Source: Deroplatys truncata
Taxonomy: Eukaryota > Arthropoda > Insecta > Mantodea > Mantidae
Assembly (NCBI GenBank): GCA_030765065.1
Contig: CM060988.1
Coordinates: forward strand, 174,943,065-175,007,064
Direction: 5' to 3'
Length of the DNA stretch: 64,000 nucleotides
The stretch's first letter is position 1. Every line of letters begins with the position of its first letter. Below, piece after piece: positions 23,371-35,101 of this stretch. The position numbers and the translations under genes were made by a program. The notes beneath the pieces are model-generated. The model ran no database searches. It saw only the letters and a list, made by a program, of their open reading frames with translations, and had not been told where the DNA came from.

Positions 23371-23840
23371 GTGTTAAATGATAATAAATCAAAAGTACTT
23401 GAGCATGCTGACATCTCCACAATACGAGGATTGCTCATGAGAAAGCTCGCAGGGCGAATGGTGACGCGTTTGTTAACAGCTGACCAGAAGTTCATTCGAA
23501 TGAATATCTCACAAGAGTACTTAAGACATGTTCACAGGCAAGTCGACCGACTTTTGGCGAGTTACTTCATTGTTGACGAAACATGGATTCACCACCACCT
23601 AGAGATGAAGCAGCAGTCCAAACAGTCACTTCAAGAAGGTGAAAGATGGCCAAATGTGTTTGTTCACCAGGAAAGGCGATGGCCACTTTTTTTTTTCTGG
23701 GAAATCTGGCGTATGATGTTGATAGAGTACATGGAAAAGGGCAAAACCATCAAAGGAAAGTGTTACACAACTTGCTGGAGCAGTTGAAGAATGCTATAAA
23801 GGCCAAACGTCCGCATTGGTTAAGGGGAGATGGATGAATT
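23371..23840 (+). pseudogene. mariner transposase fragment (DD34D type)
   Basis: ISQEYLRHVHRQVDRLLASY, then FIVDETWIHHHLEMKQQSKQ give the linker and the first catalytic aspartate. A frame change near 23650-23690 is followed by GKAMATFFFLGNLAYDVDRV and LLEQLKNAIKAKRPH. The second and third aspartate regions and both inverted repeats are missing. SETMAR-related mariner lineage; inactive. Confidence 0.8.
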
Positions 23841-23844
23841 TGGT

Positions 23845-25159
23845 CAAAAAATAAGTTTCCTAACATTTTTATTTAATGTTATACATATGAGGAATGTTTC
23901 AAGGATATTTTGTTTGCTTTTGCACCTCTAGACGCATTTAAAAATTTAAATACCTTAGGAGTGCAACTCTGCCACGACCCTTTTTCAAACAGGGACCAGC
24001 CCTATGTTTCTTAGTTTGAGTTTACATTGTCATTTATTGTAAATTATTGTAAATAATATAAGTGGTTTATTGCAAGGAACCCTAAAATGCAATATTACTT
24101 AAAGTGAGAATAGTAATACGTTTAGAAAAACTTACAAAATAGGAATCACACTGGGTGCTTCCACGTGCACCGTCATCATCCAGGTATGCCGTAACACCGA
24201 TTATTTAACCTGGGCCCACCCCATCCTAATCCACAGGCGAGATAGAGCACCCAGCGGGTCTCCGTTGTCAAAGAAGACTAATGCTTTATATCTGCTGAAA
24301 TCGCGGTTCAACAACCAACACAACAAAACAAGCCACAAAAGCAAGAGAAACAGGAGGAGACAGATGAACAACAGGAATGTGCCTATGGACAGTTTTAGTT
24401 GAAGTGTGTTTAAAGACTATGCATATAACATTCAAATTGATTTTTCGGTGATTTAAAATTTTCGTGATATAGTTACACACTTCTCAGGAACTACTGGAAG
24501 GATTTTGATCACACTTGGCACTTTAGTTCCTTCAAACAGAATACATATTTAAGTGCAAGAGAATTATAGTGTGACGAATATAAAGCTTTTTGTGCTTGAA
24601 AGATCACTGAAGAATTTTATTAAAAAAAGTTAGTCAAATTAAGAAAATCACAGAGACTAACTGAAATAATTTTCAAAATATTTGCTACACTTAAATGTAA
24701 GTCTATTGGTGTAGATTATTTTTCATTGGAGAGAATTGCAAAATTTTCTCTGGATGCTATGAAAAAGTGTACCAGAAGATAGAAATGTAACAAAATTTTG
24801 AAAATTTTATTACAGCATTAATAAATAGCTAAAAATACCGTAAAAGTGATCAAAAGCAGGGTAAATCTCTCTAAATACGTGTTTCAAATTTCAGTCTATA
24901 TCCCAAAATGTAAGAGGTATGGAATTGCAAATCTCCTATCGTCTCCTTTTAAAGTAGGAAGTTCTTGACAGTGCACTGGCGCAGACTTCAACTACGATCG
25001 CAAATTTGCATCACTTGCGCTTTGAACTGCTGTCAGGTGCAGCATATATGGCTCCCAGTGACACTTTCCTCTAACTAAAACTGAGAAAATGCCTCGTTGG
25101 GCAGAGATTTGTTGTGTTTTCCTTCTTAGGCCGAATAACCTTCGCGTATGTTGCAGTGG

Positions 25160-25160
<1 letters not shown>
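23845..25160. other. no gene or named repeat recognised
   Basis: Intronic AT-rich sequence with no recognisable coding block. 24150-24270 is GC-richer and might be an old SINE, but no A/B box pair is clear. Confidence 0.35.

Positions 25161-25163
<3 letters not shown>

Positions 25164-25217
<54 letters not shown>
25164..25217. repeat. (GA)n microsatellite
   Basis: About 26 perfect GA units. Confidence 0.95.
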
Positions 25218-25221
<4 letters not shown>

Positions 25222-25664
25222 CAGTGAAAGGAGAGTTGCATGTAGCGAGTGGACAGAAACAAAACACAACCTTTGATGGAACAGAATCATTAAATGTAAG
25301 CACACAGAAGCTACCCGAGCGTGGAAACTGATAAATCGGTAAAGAAACCTTTCTGCCCCCGAGCTATAGCACCAGATTAACCAGATCACGTTATGTAACC
25401 TGGAGTGCATGTTTAATGGACTAGGACCGTTTCTGGGCTTGCGTGTTGACTGGACGGTGAAAGTGGACTAATATTCATAATCTACCTCTCACATCACATT
25501 CACTTTTGGTTCACAAATAGAGCTTCGGCCATCTGTTGGCCGGAGGGGGTACTATCTGCTACTTCCCACGCTGTCACGTGACCGTTTGGCACACTGATAC
25601 TTGTACTTGCAGTCAAAAAATGTGCTGCACCTCAAACTTCCTTGATCTTTAACAATTAATTGTT

Positions 25665-25857
25665 CTTTCACACTGTGTGTAGGCGAAAGTTGGAAAGGTA
25701 GAATCAAAGGTAGTTGCAAAGCCATAGCCGGGATTTGAACCACGGAACTTCGGCTGAGGCCTCTGAGCAAAATTAATAGTATTTCACGCCCAATAGAGAA
25801 TGGGACGCTAAGGACCATAGTAGTTAAAGAGCATCCATAAATAAAACTCAATTAAAT
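25665..25857 (+). mobile_element. SINE chimera: family B tail joined to an inverted tRNA-like head
   Basis: 25755-25857 matches the family B 3' half (GAGGCCTCTGAGCAAAATTA to AATAAAACTCAATT). Immediately upstream, GCCGGGATTTGAACCACG is a B box in the opposite orientation, followed leftwards by a body that recurs at 26010-26060 (GATTCTACCTTTCC). Confidence 0.65.
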
Positions 25858-25867
25858 TTTTAATTTT

Positions 25868-26065
25868 CGGCTTAGGACCGCTGCTTTAACCAAATGAGCT
25901 ACCATGGCAGCATACCGGCACGACATTAAACTCATGAATGAGTGGAAATTTGATGTCGTCCCGGTGTTGCCATGGTAGTTTAGTTTGAACAGCGGCATAT
26001 TCGTGGTTCAAATCTCGGCTATGGCATTGAACTTTTCAGTCTGATTCTACCTTTCCTTGATTTTA
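25868..26065. repeat. SINE-head palindrome and single SINE (family F)
   Basis: 25868-25925 and 25935-25995 are inverted copies of one tRNA-like head: CTACCATGGCAGCATACCGG against CCCGGTGTTGCCATGGTAG, with a loop near ACTCATGAATGAG. The right arm continues through a B box (GTGGTTCAAATCTCGG) into a body ending near 26065. Confidence 0.75.
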
Positions 26066-26086
26066 CTTCCCAAATGATTAGGTTTG

Positions 26087-26945
26087 AAAAAATCTGATGT
26101 GTTACACTCACATGACTTTCTCTACTCTTGTAAAACTATTTTTACAAATGCTTACTCTCCATATGCTTCATGATAATCGAGATGTTAATCTTATTATTAA
26201 TTTTCTTGTAGATGCAAGGGGAATTGGTAGGCTTTAAGCTATAGTCAAATATTTTGAGAGCTGGTTGCTATGTGGAGTATTCCATTCTCTTTACATTACC
26301 GGGACAAAAAAGAATGAATAACGAATTCCCATTTGAGAAAATAAGTATTGAAAAATTTAAGGGAATAACAAGCAATATCTCAAAAATGGTTCACTCAACA
26401 AAGAAAATGTATATGACATAAATTGTGTATTTTAACGTGATCTACATTTTTGTGTAGTAAAATTTTGTCCATCTCTTATGGTTTACCAGTTATGCAAAAG
26501 TCGTTCACAATAAAGAATACTTTTGGAGACATTCCCAGGAAATTCAAGATATACATTTTATTTGTCGTAAAAATATCTTAAACGTATGATATTTTAATCA
26601 AAATCGTTAGAGCCATTTTTGAGAAAATTAAAATTTTCGAAAAATCTTCCATGTAAAGGGTACTCTGGGGTGGGGAGATTTTCTTGAAAACCTTCGTGTC
26701 GCATCCTTGGAACATACTGAACCCAAATACCAAGTTTGGTGTTTATCCGACTGTTCGTTTCTGAGTTATGCTGTTCAGACACACAGACAGACACACAGAC
26801 ACACACACGGACATGTTTCCAAAAATGCTTTTTTTGGATTCAGGGGGTCTCAAAACATATATTTCCGGTGAAATCTCGGTATCGAATTTTTGAGTGGAAT
26901 ACAATACTTCCCCTACTTACTATACGTAGTAGAGAAAGTAAAAAA
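26087..26945 (+). mobile_element. Rep900 copy, complete
   Basis: AATCTGATGTGTTACACTC to GTAGTAGAGAAAGTAAAAAA; CACACAGACAG microsatellite at 26778-26808. Confidence 0.85.
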
Positions 26946-27143
26946 TAAATAAAATAAAAACTAAGTTTTGCGACCTTAGATAAATACATTAAAATTAATA
27001 AACATTTTACATATAAGTAACCTAAAGTGAAATTGGCTCTTTAATTCATACTAAAAATAAAAGTGAAAAATACTATGAAAATATGCCAGTAAACTCATGG
27101 GTTTCTCTACCAATCACAAATTAACATACATGTATCCGTTATA

Positions 27144-27489
27144 CAGGATGGACCATTTAAGTTGAAACTACAATATCTCCAAAACTAAGCCTTGTAGAAA
27201 GAAATGTCTTACATAAAAGTTGCTTGATATTATGGGGAAAGTAAATGCCATTATTCGTGTTTTATTTGGAGGACGTTGTGATGGTCATTTTAGGGTCTAT
27301 TTAATATTTTAAATGGGTACCTACAATTAGGCTCAATTTAGAATGACCATTACAACGTCCTCAAAATAAAACACGACTAATGCATTTACTTTCTCCCATA
27401 ATGTCAAGCAACTTTTATTAAAGACATTTCTTTCTACAACGCTTAGTTTTGGAGATATTGCACAGTCTCAACTTCAATGGTTCGCCCTG
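27144..27489. mobile_element. palindromic MITE, 346 bp, TA target
   Basis: Arms of about 150 bp are inverted copies: CAGGATGGACCATTTAAGTT at the left against CTTCAATGGTTCGCCCTG at the right, continuing through TCTCCAAAACTAAG / CTTAGTTTTGGAGA and GTGTTTTATTT / AAATAAAACAC. Flanked by TA on both sides. No coding sequence; mobilised, if at all, by a Tc1/mariner-type transposase. Confidence 0.85.
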
Positions 27490-27714
27490 TATATTATGTA
27501 TTAATATAAAACATGCTTCTCCTATCCACGTTACGTTACTCAAGATATATTCCTTAGGAAGAACGATTTCCAATTAAGATAGAAATGCTTATTTACAACA
27601 TGAGGAAACAGAATTCAAATCTTTATTCGCAAACGTTCTGCACATCCGTTAGAGGACGGTTGGGAAAGTTCTAAATTTGAAATGTGGAGTATAACAAAAT
27701 AATATGGAAAAAAA

Positions 27715-28535
27715 TTGACAGAAGCTGTACACTTTTCCTGTAGTAAGTTTTTCTCCATATTTTAAGGTTTCATAGTTATACAAATAAAATAAGGGGTTAT
27801 CATGGGTTATTCACGAAAAATTCAATATATGCACTTTATTAATTGTGTAAATATCTTTAACATGTTTTATTCAAAATCGTTACAGCATTTTTTTGAGAAA
27901 GTAAAAATCCAACTAAATATTTTTCGACATAAAGCATAAGCATAGACTGTGGTGGGGACATTTCCTGAAAACCATCGTGTTGCGTCTTTGGTATATGCTG
28001 AATAAATATGAAGTTTGGTAATTGCCCGGCGTTTCGTTTTTGGGTTATGTTTCTCTTTCTCCATCCCTTTTTCTCTCCCTCTCTCACACATGGAGTGGAC
28101 TAGTGGTACCGTGCTAGCCTCTAGTTCCCAAGGTCGCGGGTTCAAACCCGGCGGAGGGCGATGGATTTTTTCGGGCGTAAAAATCGTTAGCACGGCTTCC
28201 TTCGGAAGGGAAGTAAAGCCGGTGGTCCCGTGTCGTAGATTTACGGCACGTAAAAGAACCTCAAGCCTGATAAAGAGGCCTCTGAGCAAAATTACAGGTG
28301 TTTCACGCCCAATATAGAATGGGACGCTAAGAACCATAGTAGTTAAAGAGCGTCCATAAATAAAACTCAATTTAATTTTCTCACACATGGACACGCGCGC
28401 GTGCAACTTTTTCTGAAAACGTTTTAATTCAGGGGACCTCCAAACATATATTTCTGGGGAAATCTGGATATCGAACATTTGGGTGAAATGCAATACTTCC
28501 TGTATCTGCTATATGTAAACGCTAAAGAAAGTAAA
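27715..28535 (+). mobile_element. Rep900 copy, 5'-truncated, interrupted by a SINE
   Basis: The parts 27715-28094 and 28379-28535 rejoin when SINE 28095-28378 is removed. The right end (AAGAAAGTAAAAC) abuts the next copy. Confidence 0.7.
28095..28378 (+). mobile_element. SINE family B, complete (284 bp)
   Basis: A box TGGACTAGTGGTACCG, B box GGTCGCGGGTTCAAACCC, body with TCGTAGATTTACGGCACGTA, AT-rich tail. Flanked by a 13-bp duplication, TCTCACACATGGA (28082-28094 and 28379-28391). Confidence 0.92.
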
Positions 28536-29453
28536 ACTCTGATGTGTTACATTTACATGACTTTCTCTACCCTCTATCGCTTATTAGCGGGTGCACAAAT
28601 TATTCTTACGAAAGTTTATTTTCCTATCTACTTCATTTTAATTGAGATAAACCTTTTCAGAAACAGTTACATTACACATTTCGTTATAGATACAAAGGGA
28701 ACAGCAATAGTCAAATGTTTAACAACTGGACGATATATGCTGGCCTTAAAATTCCATGCTGTTTCCATGACATCGCGAGAAACAACTGGACGCTATATGC
28801 CGACCTTAAAATTCCATACTTTCTCCTAGACATCGCGAGAAACAAATGACAATCGGCAGGAGTTTAAAAGAATGGCTAAATATTGAACAATTCGAATATT
28901 AATAAGGGATACCCCGGAAATGGCTGATGCCACAAAACATGTTATTTTAAATAAATTGTACATTTTAAAGAGATTTGCATTTTCGTCTAACCCGTAGCCT
29001 TTACCGGTTATACAACATTATACAAAATTCCTTTCGAATGAAGAGGACTTGACAAGCTATTCCCAGAAAATTCAAGATATGCATTTTATTTTCCATGTAA
29101 ATATCTTTAATGTATGGTATTTTAATCAATATTATTAGTCATTGTTTGGAAAATAACACATTTTGAAAAATGTTCCATGTAAACGGTAGTTGGAATGGGG
29201 GGATTTTCTTGAAAATCTTCGTGTCGCATCTTTGGATGATATTGAACTTATATACCAAGTCTGGTATTTATCGACTTTTCGTTTTTGAGTTATGTTGTTC
29301 ACAGACACACACACGGATCTTTTTCTAAAAATGTTTTTTTTTGGGGAGGTGGCTTCAGGGGCCTCAAAGCATATATTTCCGTAAAATTTGACAACGAATT
29401 TTTGTGTGGAGTACAATCTTTCCCTACTTATTATACATAGTAGAGAAAATAAA
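28536..29453 (+). mobile_element. Rep900 second subfamily, near complete
   Basis: TCTGATGTGTTACATTTAC to TAGTAGAGAAAATAAATA. The AACTGGACGATATATGC...GACATCGCGAGAAAC block occurs twice in direct repeat (about 28726-28785 and 28785-28845). Confidence 0.8.
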
Positions 29454-29537
29454 TATCAGTTGTTTTATTTAGTAGTAGCATTCCTTAGACTATTAGGATG
29501 CGGTTGCTCCTAGGTTCGATACTAAACCCCAGAGCCA

Positions 29538-30796
29538 TTTTTACTTTCTCTACTACTTGCCTAAAGCAAGTAAGGGAGGTGGTGTATTCCATCCAAAATC
29601 CTATACCGAGATTTCAACGAAAATACAAGTTCTGCGGTGGCCTGAATAAAAATAAAGAAAAAACAAAGTATAAAAAAAAGACCGCGCGCGCGCCTGTGTA
29701 GGTATGTGGACATGAACTCAAAGCTCAAGCGAGGATCGACACGAAGATTTTTAAGAAAATCCTCCCCCTTCAAACTATGCTTTACAAAGAAAATTTCGTT
29801 ACTTACATTTTCTCAAAAATAGCATATGTTTAAGATATTTGCAAGACAAATTAATATATATCTTGCATTTTCTGCGAATAGCCTGTGAAATCCTATTCAT
29901 TGCAAAACAAATTTTGCATAATGTAAACCGTACGAGAACCGAGCGAGATAGCTCCGCCGTAATGTGCGAAGCTCGCCTTCGGGAGGTCCCGGGTTCGATT
30001 CCCAAAGACCGCCCACTGTGACCTTAGGTTTTTCGTGGTATACTCGGTCGGTAGGCGAGTGCCAGGGCGGCTTCTCATCTAACACGATTTCCTTTCCATC
30101 ATTTCCCATTCATTCCTTTCCATCTTTCAGGTGTGCTTCTAGGCTTCGTGGCGTATGGCGGTGCCGGCGGCGCAGATGCTTGCTCGAAGGAAAAAATACT
30201 CCCCATGGACACTAGAGGACTGCTTGGTCGACGGACGTTGATCGCCCTTTCTAGGCAGCCCCAGCAGTGGGATGGGTTTTCGAGATGGAATTGTTAGGTA
30301 CTTCCACGCCTGTGGCCTCATGTGGTTTTCTCACTTCATTCCTTCCTCCTGCAAGGGTAGTAGCTACAATGGATCTATGTAGGACGCAGTGCACGAAATG
30401 TCCCCCCCCGTTGTATAACCCTAACCCATAAGAGATACAAAAACCTACACAAAAAATTTAAATCTCGTTACACATCTTGTAACGTAAGTTTTTTTATTTT
30501 TGTTAGCACTGACCATTTCTGAGATATTCTTTGTTTAATTGTTTTCAAATACTTTATAGCCGTTTCAAGTGCTAAGTCTAGTTTTTTCTCTTAGCCATGC
30601 AAAGAGAGCTCCACATAGCGACATGATGTTTAAAGTCTATTGTATTCTTCTTTTACCGACAAAAAAGCGTATAATAAAACTATTTCTGCTGACGTTTATC
30701 TCGATTAACATGAAGTAGATAGAAAAACAAGCTTCTGTAAGAATATTTTTTTAGAAAAAAGGGTAGAGAAAGTCATTTAATGTAACACATTAGATT
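29538..30796 (-). mobile_element. Rep900 copy interrupted by a SINE
   Basis: TTTTTACTTTCTCTACTACT at the left, GAGAAAGTCATTTAATG at the right. The SINE at 29936-30400 splits the GCATAAC..GTAAACCATAAGAG block. Confidence 0.75.
29936..30400 (+). mobile_element. SINE family A, long copy
   Basis: A-box-like GCGAGATAGCTCCGCCG, B box GGTCCCGGGTTCGATTCC, then GACCTTAGGTTTTTCGTGG and GGTAGGCGAGTGCCAGG. A GC-rich body continues to about 30400. Imperfect flanking duplication around ATAAT/GTAAACC. Confidence 0.75.
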
Positions 30797-30909
30797 TTAA
30801 ATATTGTTTTCCCTCTTCTCTAAAGCTAATCATTTCTAAAGATTTACTTTTCAAAATACAATTTTCAAAAATGTATCTACCATTAAGGGGATCAACCTGT
30901 GAAAACCTT

Positions 30910-31085
30910 CAACAGTTTCTTGATTTATATAGAAACGTATTATATTCCTCCCCGGACTGAGGAAAACCTGGAGAGAGGGGGGAAAAAAAGCTTGTCTTGG
31001 ATGGATTTGAACTGCAGACCTTCCATTCACGAGGCCGTGCCTACCCGATCGGTCCAGCCTCAAGATAGTCAAAGTATTCACAAAT
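30910..31085 (-). mobile_element. SINE family E
   Basis: On the minus strand GGACCGATCGGGTAGGCACG (A-box-like) and GGTCTGCAGTTCAAATCC (B box), then a short body with GGTTTTCCTCAGTCCGGGG ending near 30910. Confidence 0.65.
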
Positions 31086-31281
31086 GTGCAATAAAATTAT
31101 TAACATTTTGAGCGAATTTTAGGAGAATGAGAGATTTGATTGTCGATATCTGACTCTTTTGTAAACTTGTGAGAATGTTCATTCCATTAGTTTGTCTAAC
31201 GTGTACGAATACTTTCTGTATAACTTTGTTTATCTAAAATATAGTATATGCCAAGTTTCATATCAAACCATTTTTGAGTGA

Positions 31282-32079
31282 TAAAAAACCCTTATGTATA
31301 GCATTCACATGACATTTTCTATTCGCTCTTTTTACAAAAGCTTGGTCTACTATCTACTTTTTGTCAAAACAGATAAACCTTCATTACTTATTTACACCTT
31401 TCGTTGTAGGTATAAGAAGAATGCAGTTAAGTTAAAGTGATTGTCTCAATGTAATGGTTTTAAATTCTGTTCTCTTTGCTTGAACACGGAAAAGAGAGAG
31501 AGAGAAGAATAGCGATTTCCAGTTGAGAAAAGTATAAAGCATTTGAAAATTCAAACCAATAACAAAGAATACCTCGGAAGTGGTTAATGTCACAAAACTT
31601 TTGACATAAATTGTGCACTTTAACAAGGTCTACATTTTTTTTGTATAAGACTTCGTCTATCTCGCACGGTGTTTACCAATTACGGAGTACAAAAGTCATT
31701 CAGAATAAAGAGGTCTTCACAGGCTATTCCTCAAGGGATACATCTTATTTGTCATGAAAATAGCTTAAACATACCGTAGTTTAGTCCAAATCGTTAGAGC
31801 CATTTTTGACGAAACATTTTCCGTGTAAAGGGTAGTTTGGACGAGGGAATTTTCTTCAAAATGTCCTTGGAACTTAAATACAAAGTTTCGTATTTAATCG
31901 ATTTTAGAATTAGTTCACATACACACAGACTCACATTCGCACCTTTTCCTAAATATGTTTTTTTTTTGGGAGGGGAGCTCAAGGGGGGGAATCTCAACAT
32001 CGAATTTTTTAATGGAATACAATACTTTCTCTATTTATTGTAAGTAAATTTATTTTCTCTACGTAGTAGAAGTAAAAAA
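31282..32079 (+). mobile_element. Rep900 copy, divergent
   Basis: Left-end CACATGACATTTTCTATTCG and right-end CTACGTAGTAGAAGTAAAAA are recognisable; many substitutions and small deletions suggest an old copy. Confidence 0.65.
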
Positions 32080-32904
32080 GTAACAATACGCAATAAAAAT
32101 GCTACTTTTTGTGTCGTCGTCGTCTACGTGCGTGGTAAAAACAGTTATTTACCCAGAGCCAAACCTACCAGAAGATTTTTCGCTATATTTTAGTTACCTA
32201 TATAGATAGTCAAGAGTTAGATATTTGTACATGTACGGTACTTCGACTTTTATAAACTCCATATTAATTTCTGATTAAGATACCTGTACAACACTGAAGT
32301 TTCAAACTACCTTACATTTCAAAACGTGAAAGAACCTTGGCCTATAATGATCTGAAATAACCAAAGCGGAAGCGGTATGCAATCAGTAGCGGAAGAGATA
32401 TTTAGTGCCATCTGCCTTGCAACATGAGAAACATCTTTCAGAGATGACAGAAATCATAGGAGCTTGACGATGATAGTGCATATCACGTAAATATGCTGTA
32501 TTTTTCCTAAACCGGTCGATATATTGTTTAGTTTTCCAGATGTATGGAAATCCCGATAATTAACGGTCCCAACAATTAAACTACTAAAGTAATGCGATGT
32601 GTAAGTAACATCTTCATTAAGTAACCTAAAATAGTAATCTGTTATTCAATATTTACCTACCAATGTGTTTCATTTAAAATCAGACTTATACCATTTATTT
32701 ATTTCTAACAGGAAAAATTGCCATGTTATTAATCGTATCAGACTATTAACTTTGCACTTAGTGAAGATTGAGATAATTATTTCATTTAATATTCAATTAT
32801 TAAAACCTGTTGTATATGTTTTATCTGCTGAACATGTGATGCTTATAAAACATTGTTAATTGTTCACAAAATCCTAGAACATTTTTTTTTCAATTCACTA
32901 TCAT

Positions 32905-33715
32905 TTATTACTTTCTCTACTACGTATAATAAGTAGGGGAAGTATTGTATTCCACCCAAAAATTCGAAACCGACATACATGTTTTGAGATCCCCTAAATC
33001 CAAGAAAAGCATTTTTGGAAACATGTCCGTGTGTGTGTCTGTGAACAGCATAACTCAGAAACGAACAGTCGGATAAACACCAAACTTGATATTTAGGTTC
33101 AGTATCTTCCAGAGATGCGACACGAAGGTTTTCAAGAAAATCCCCCCACCCCAGATTACCCTTTACATGGAACATTTTTCGAAAATTTTAATTTTCTCAA
33201 AAATGGCTCTAACGATTTTGATTAAAATATCATATGTTTAAGATATTTTCATGAAAAATGAAATGTATATCTTGAATTTTCTGGGAATGTCTCCAAAAGT
33301 ATTCTTCATTGTGAACGACTTTTGCATAACTGGTAAACCATAAGAGATAGACAAAGTTTTATTACACAAAAATGTAGATAGCATTAAAGTACACAATTTA
33401 TGTCATATACATTTTGTTGTTGAGTGAACCATTTTCGAGATATTGCTTGTTATTTCCTTAAATTTTCCAATACTTATACTTTTTCTCAAATTCGTTATTC
33501 ATTTTTTTGTCCTGGTAATGCAAAGAGAATGGAATACTCCACATAAAATATTTGACTATAGCTTAAAGCCTACCAATTCCCCTTGCATCTACAAGAAAAT
33601 TAGCAATAAGATTAACATCTCGATTAACATGAAGCATATGGAGAATAAGCGTTTGTAAAAATAGTTTGTACAAGAGTAGAGAAAGTCATGTGAGTGTAAC
33701 ACATCAGTTTTTTTT
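32905..33715 (-). mobile_element. Rep900 copy, near complete
   Basis: TTATTACTTTCTCTACTACG at the left, AGAGAAAGTCATGTGAGTG and CACATCAG at the right. Its inner ORF-like stretch (FHVKGNLGWGDFLENLRV) is among the longest, about 100 codons. Confidence 0.85.
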
Positions 33716-34187
33716 AGAATCTCTTTTGCAAACTAATCTTACAAAACCTTATTTTTATACCCTTTCCATGAAGCGCGAAGAAGAAACGAATAGCGAGTTA
33801 GCACTTCAAAAAATGTAAAAGCATTGGAAAAGTCAAATCAACAGCAACAGATATGGTTAATGCCACTAAAAGGCAGTCTAAAGCAGAGTTCAAAATACAA
33901 ATTTTATTGATCATGCAGGTAATTTATACATACTCACTATCGTATTTTAATCAAAATCATTTAAGCCATTTTGAGAAAATAAAAAAAAGTAACGAAAAGT
34001 TTTCCAAGTAAAGGATTGTTTGAGGAGGGAGATTTTTCCTGAAAATCTGTCACTTCCTTGAAAGACACGCGCACGCGCTTCAATTTAGGGGACCTCAAAA
34101 CATATTTCCAGTAATATCTCGACATCGAGCTTTGTTGGAATGCCCTCCTCTACCAAATATGCATAAAGTCGCAGAGAAAGTAAAAAC
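33716..34187 (+). mobile_element. Rep900 copy, heavily deleted
   Basis: Joined directly to the previous copy; AAACTAATCTTACAAAACC and the right end GCAGAGAAAGTAAAAAC remain. Confidence 0.55.
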
Positions 34188-34607
34188 TCCAATATAATAA
34201 TAACCTATCGAGATAAAATGCGCAATATCTTAGTAATATATAAGTTTTATTTTTAAGAAATAATATTAATATAATTTTTCCCTTTGTTAATTATGTATCA
34301 GTGCTGCCAACTGGTGAACGGAAGTCCTGTACTTATCGAAGAGTAGATATTCCTTAAAAAAAAATCGATATTCAACGAATGCAGTAAGTGTGTGAACAAA
34401 TAAATCATGAACTTTACTAGTGAATGAATGCAAAGACGGTAAAATGCACTAAAAGAGTAACCTACTTAGCAGCACTAAATGCCGCTACGTTTGAAATGCA
34501 ACAATGCAAACAACAAATTAAGTCCCCAATAACAACGTACTTTCACTCCGAAAAGGCGCGTACCCGCCATTTTGTGAAACAATCGACGATTCTGTTTTGT
34601 TACTTAC

Positions 34608-34619
34608 GACCAGCTTCAT
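34608..34619 (-). CDS. exon 1 of the cuticle-type gene (residues 1-4, MKLV)
   Basis: ATG AAG CTG GTC is followed at once by the strong donor GTAAGT. Spliced in phase 0 to ATA TTG GGC at 12493, it gives MKLVILGLVLLCVTCSLCA, a textbook signal peptide that exon 2 alone lacks. A first exon coding only the first few residues of the signal peptide is the usual layout of insect cuticular protein genes. The context CGTCAAC-ATG is a reasonable insect start context. No competing ATG plus donor was found nearer exon 2, though I could not check the whole intron exhaustively. Confidence 0.8.
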
Positions 34620-34815
34620 GTTGACGTCTGTTGGGCCGCGTGGTATATTCGCAGTGACTGCCCCTCACGTTTATACTGACAGTACTTTCGCCTTCTCGCA
34701 GAGTTGCTGCCTGACTACTGAGATCTCTCCATACACCTTTGACACAAAAATGTGTCCACCCCACCCCCTCAGGTTCAGGGCCCGGTGACGCAACTGTTCC
34801 CGTTTTATACCACTC
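34620..34815 (-). promoter_or_regulatory. promoter and 5' UTR region of the cuticle-type gene
   Basis: Two TATA boxes face the gene: TATAAAAC at 34802-34809 and TATAAAC at 34669-34675. A TCAGT initiator-like motif lies near 34728 (CTCAGTAGTCAGG). The second box would give a 5' UTR of about 25-30 nt, the first about 160 nt. The stretch is GC-richer than its surroundings and free of recognised repeats. Confidence 0.45.
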
Positions 34816-35101
34816 TCTTACATAGCTTTTTTTGTTAAATAATAACTGCTACCTCGCCTTTTCGTTTTTGTTTTTTTTTTTCATGACGACATTCGTGTTT
34901 TTTTTTACTTGTGTGCTACAATGCAGAAACAGATGAACAACTTCTCGCCTGCTTCTGAAGGTATGTGTGACGAGAAGTCCTATAAAAAAACTGACCTAGT
35001 TTTTCTTTGTATGTGTTTGTCTCTTTAATTTCTCTACAACTTACCTATAGGATATTTGAAGTGGAGGTACTTTCGTAAATATCTTCACCCCAGTATTCTT
35101 G

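Larger units (their letters stand above)
12494..34607 (-). other. 22.1-kb phase-0 intron of the cuticle-type gene
   Basis: The donor GTAAGT follows GTC of exon 1 (34607 downward) and the acceptor TTTTCCAG ends at 12494. Both neighbouring codons are whole, so the intron is phase 0. It is largely made of Rep900 copies, SINEs, a palindromic MITE and two mariner remnants, annotated separately. In these stretches I recognise neither gene nor repeat: 13600-14160, 18556-18813, 19720-20060, 23845-25160, 26946-27140, 27492-27710, 31090-31280, 32080-32904 and 34190-34607. Confidence 0.8.

Noticed and set aside
25071-25410. Ser/Leu-rich and Arg/Glu-rich ORFs
   Set aside because: Produced entirely by the GA microsatellite.
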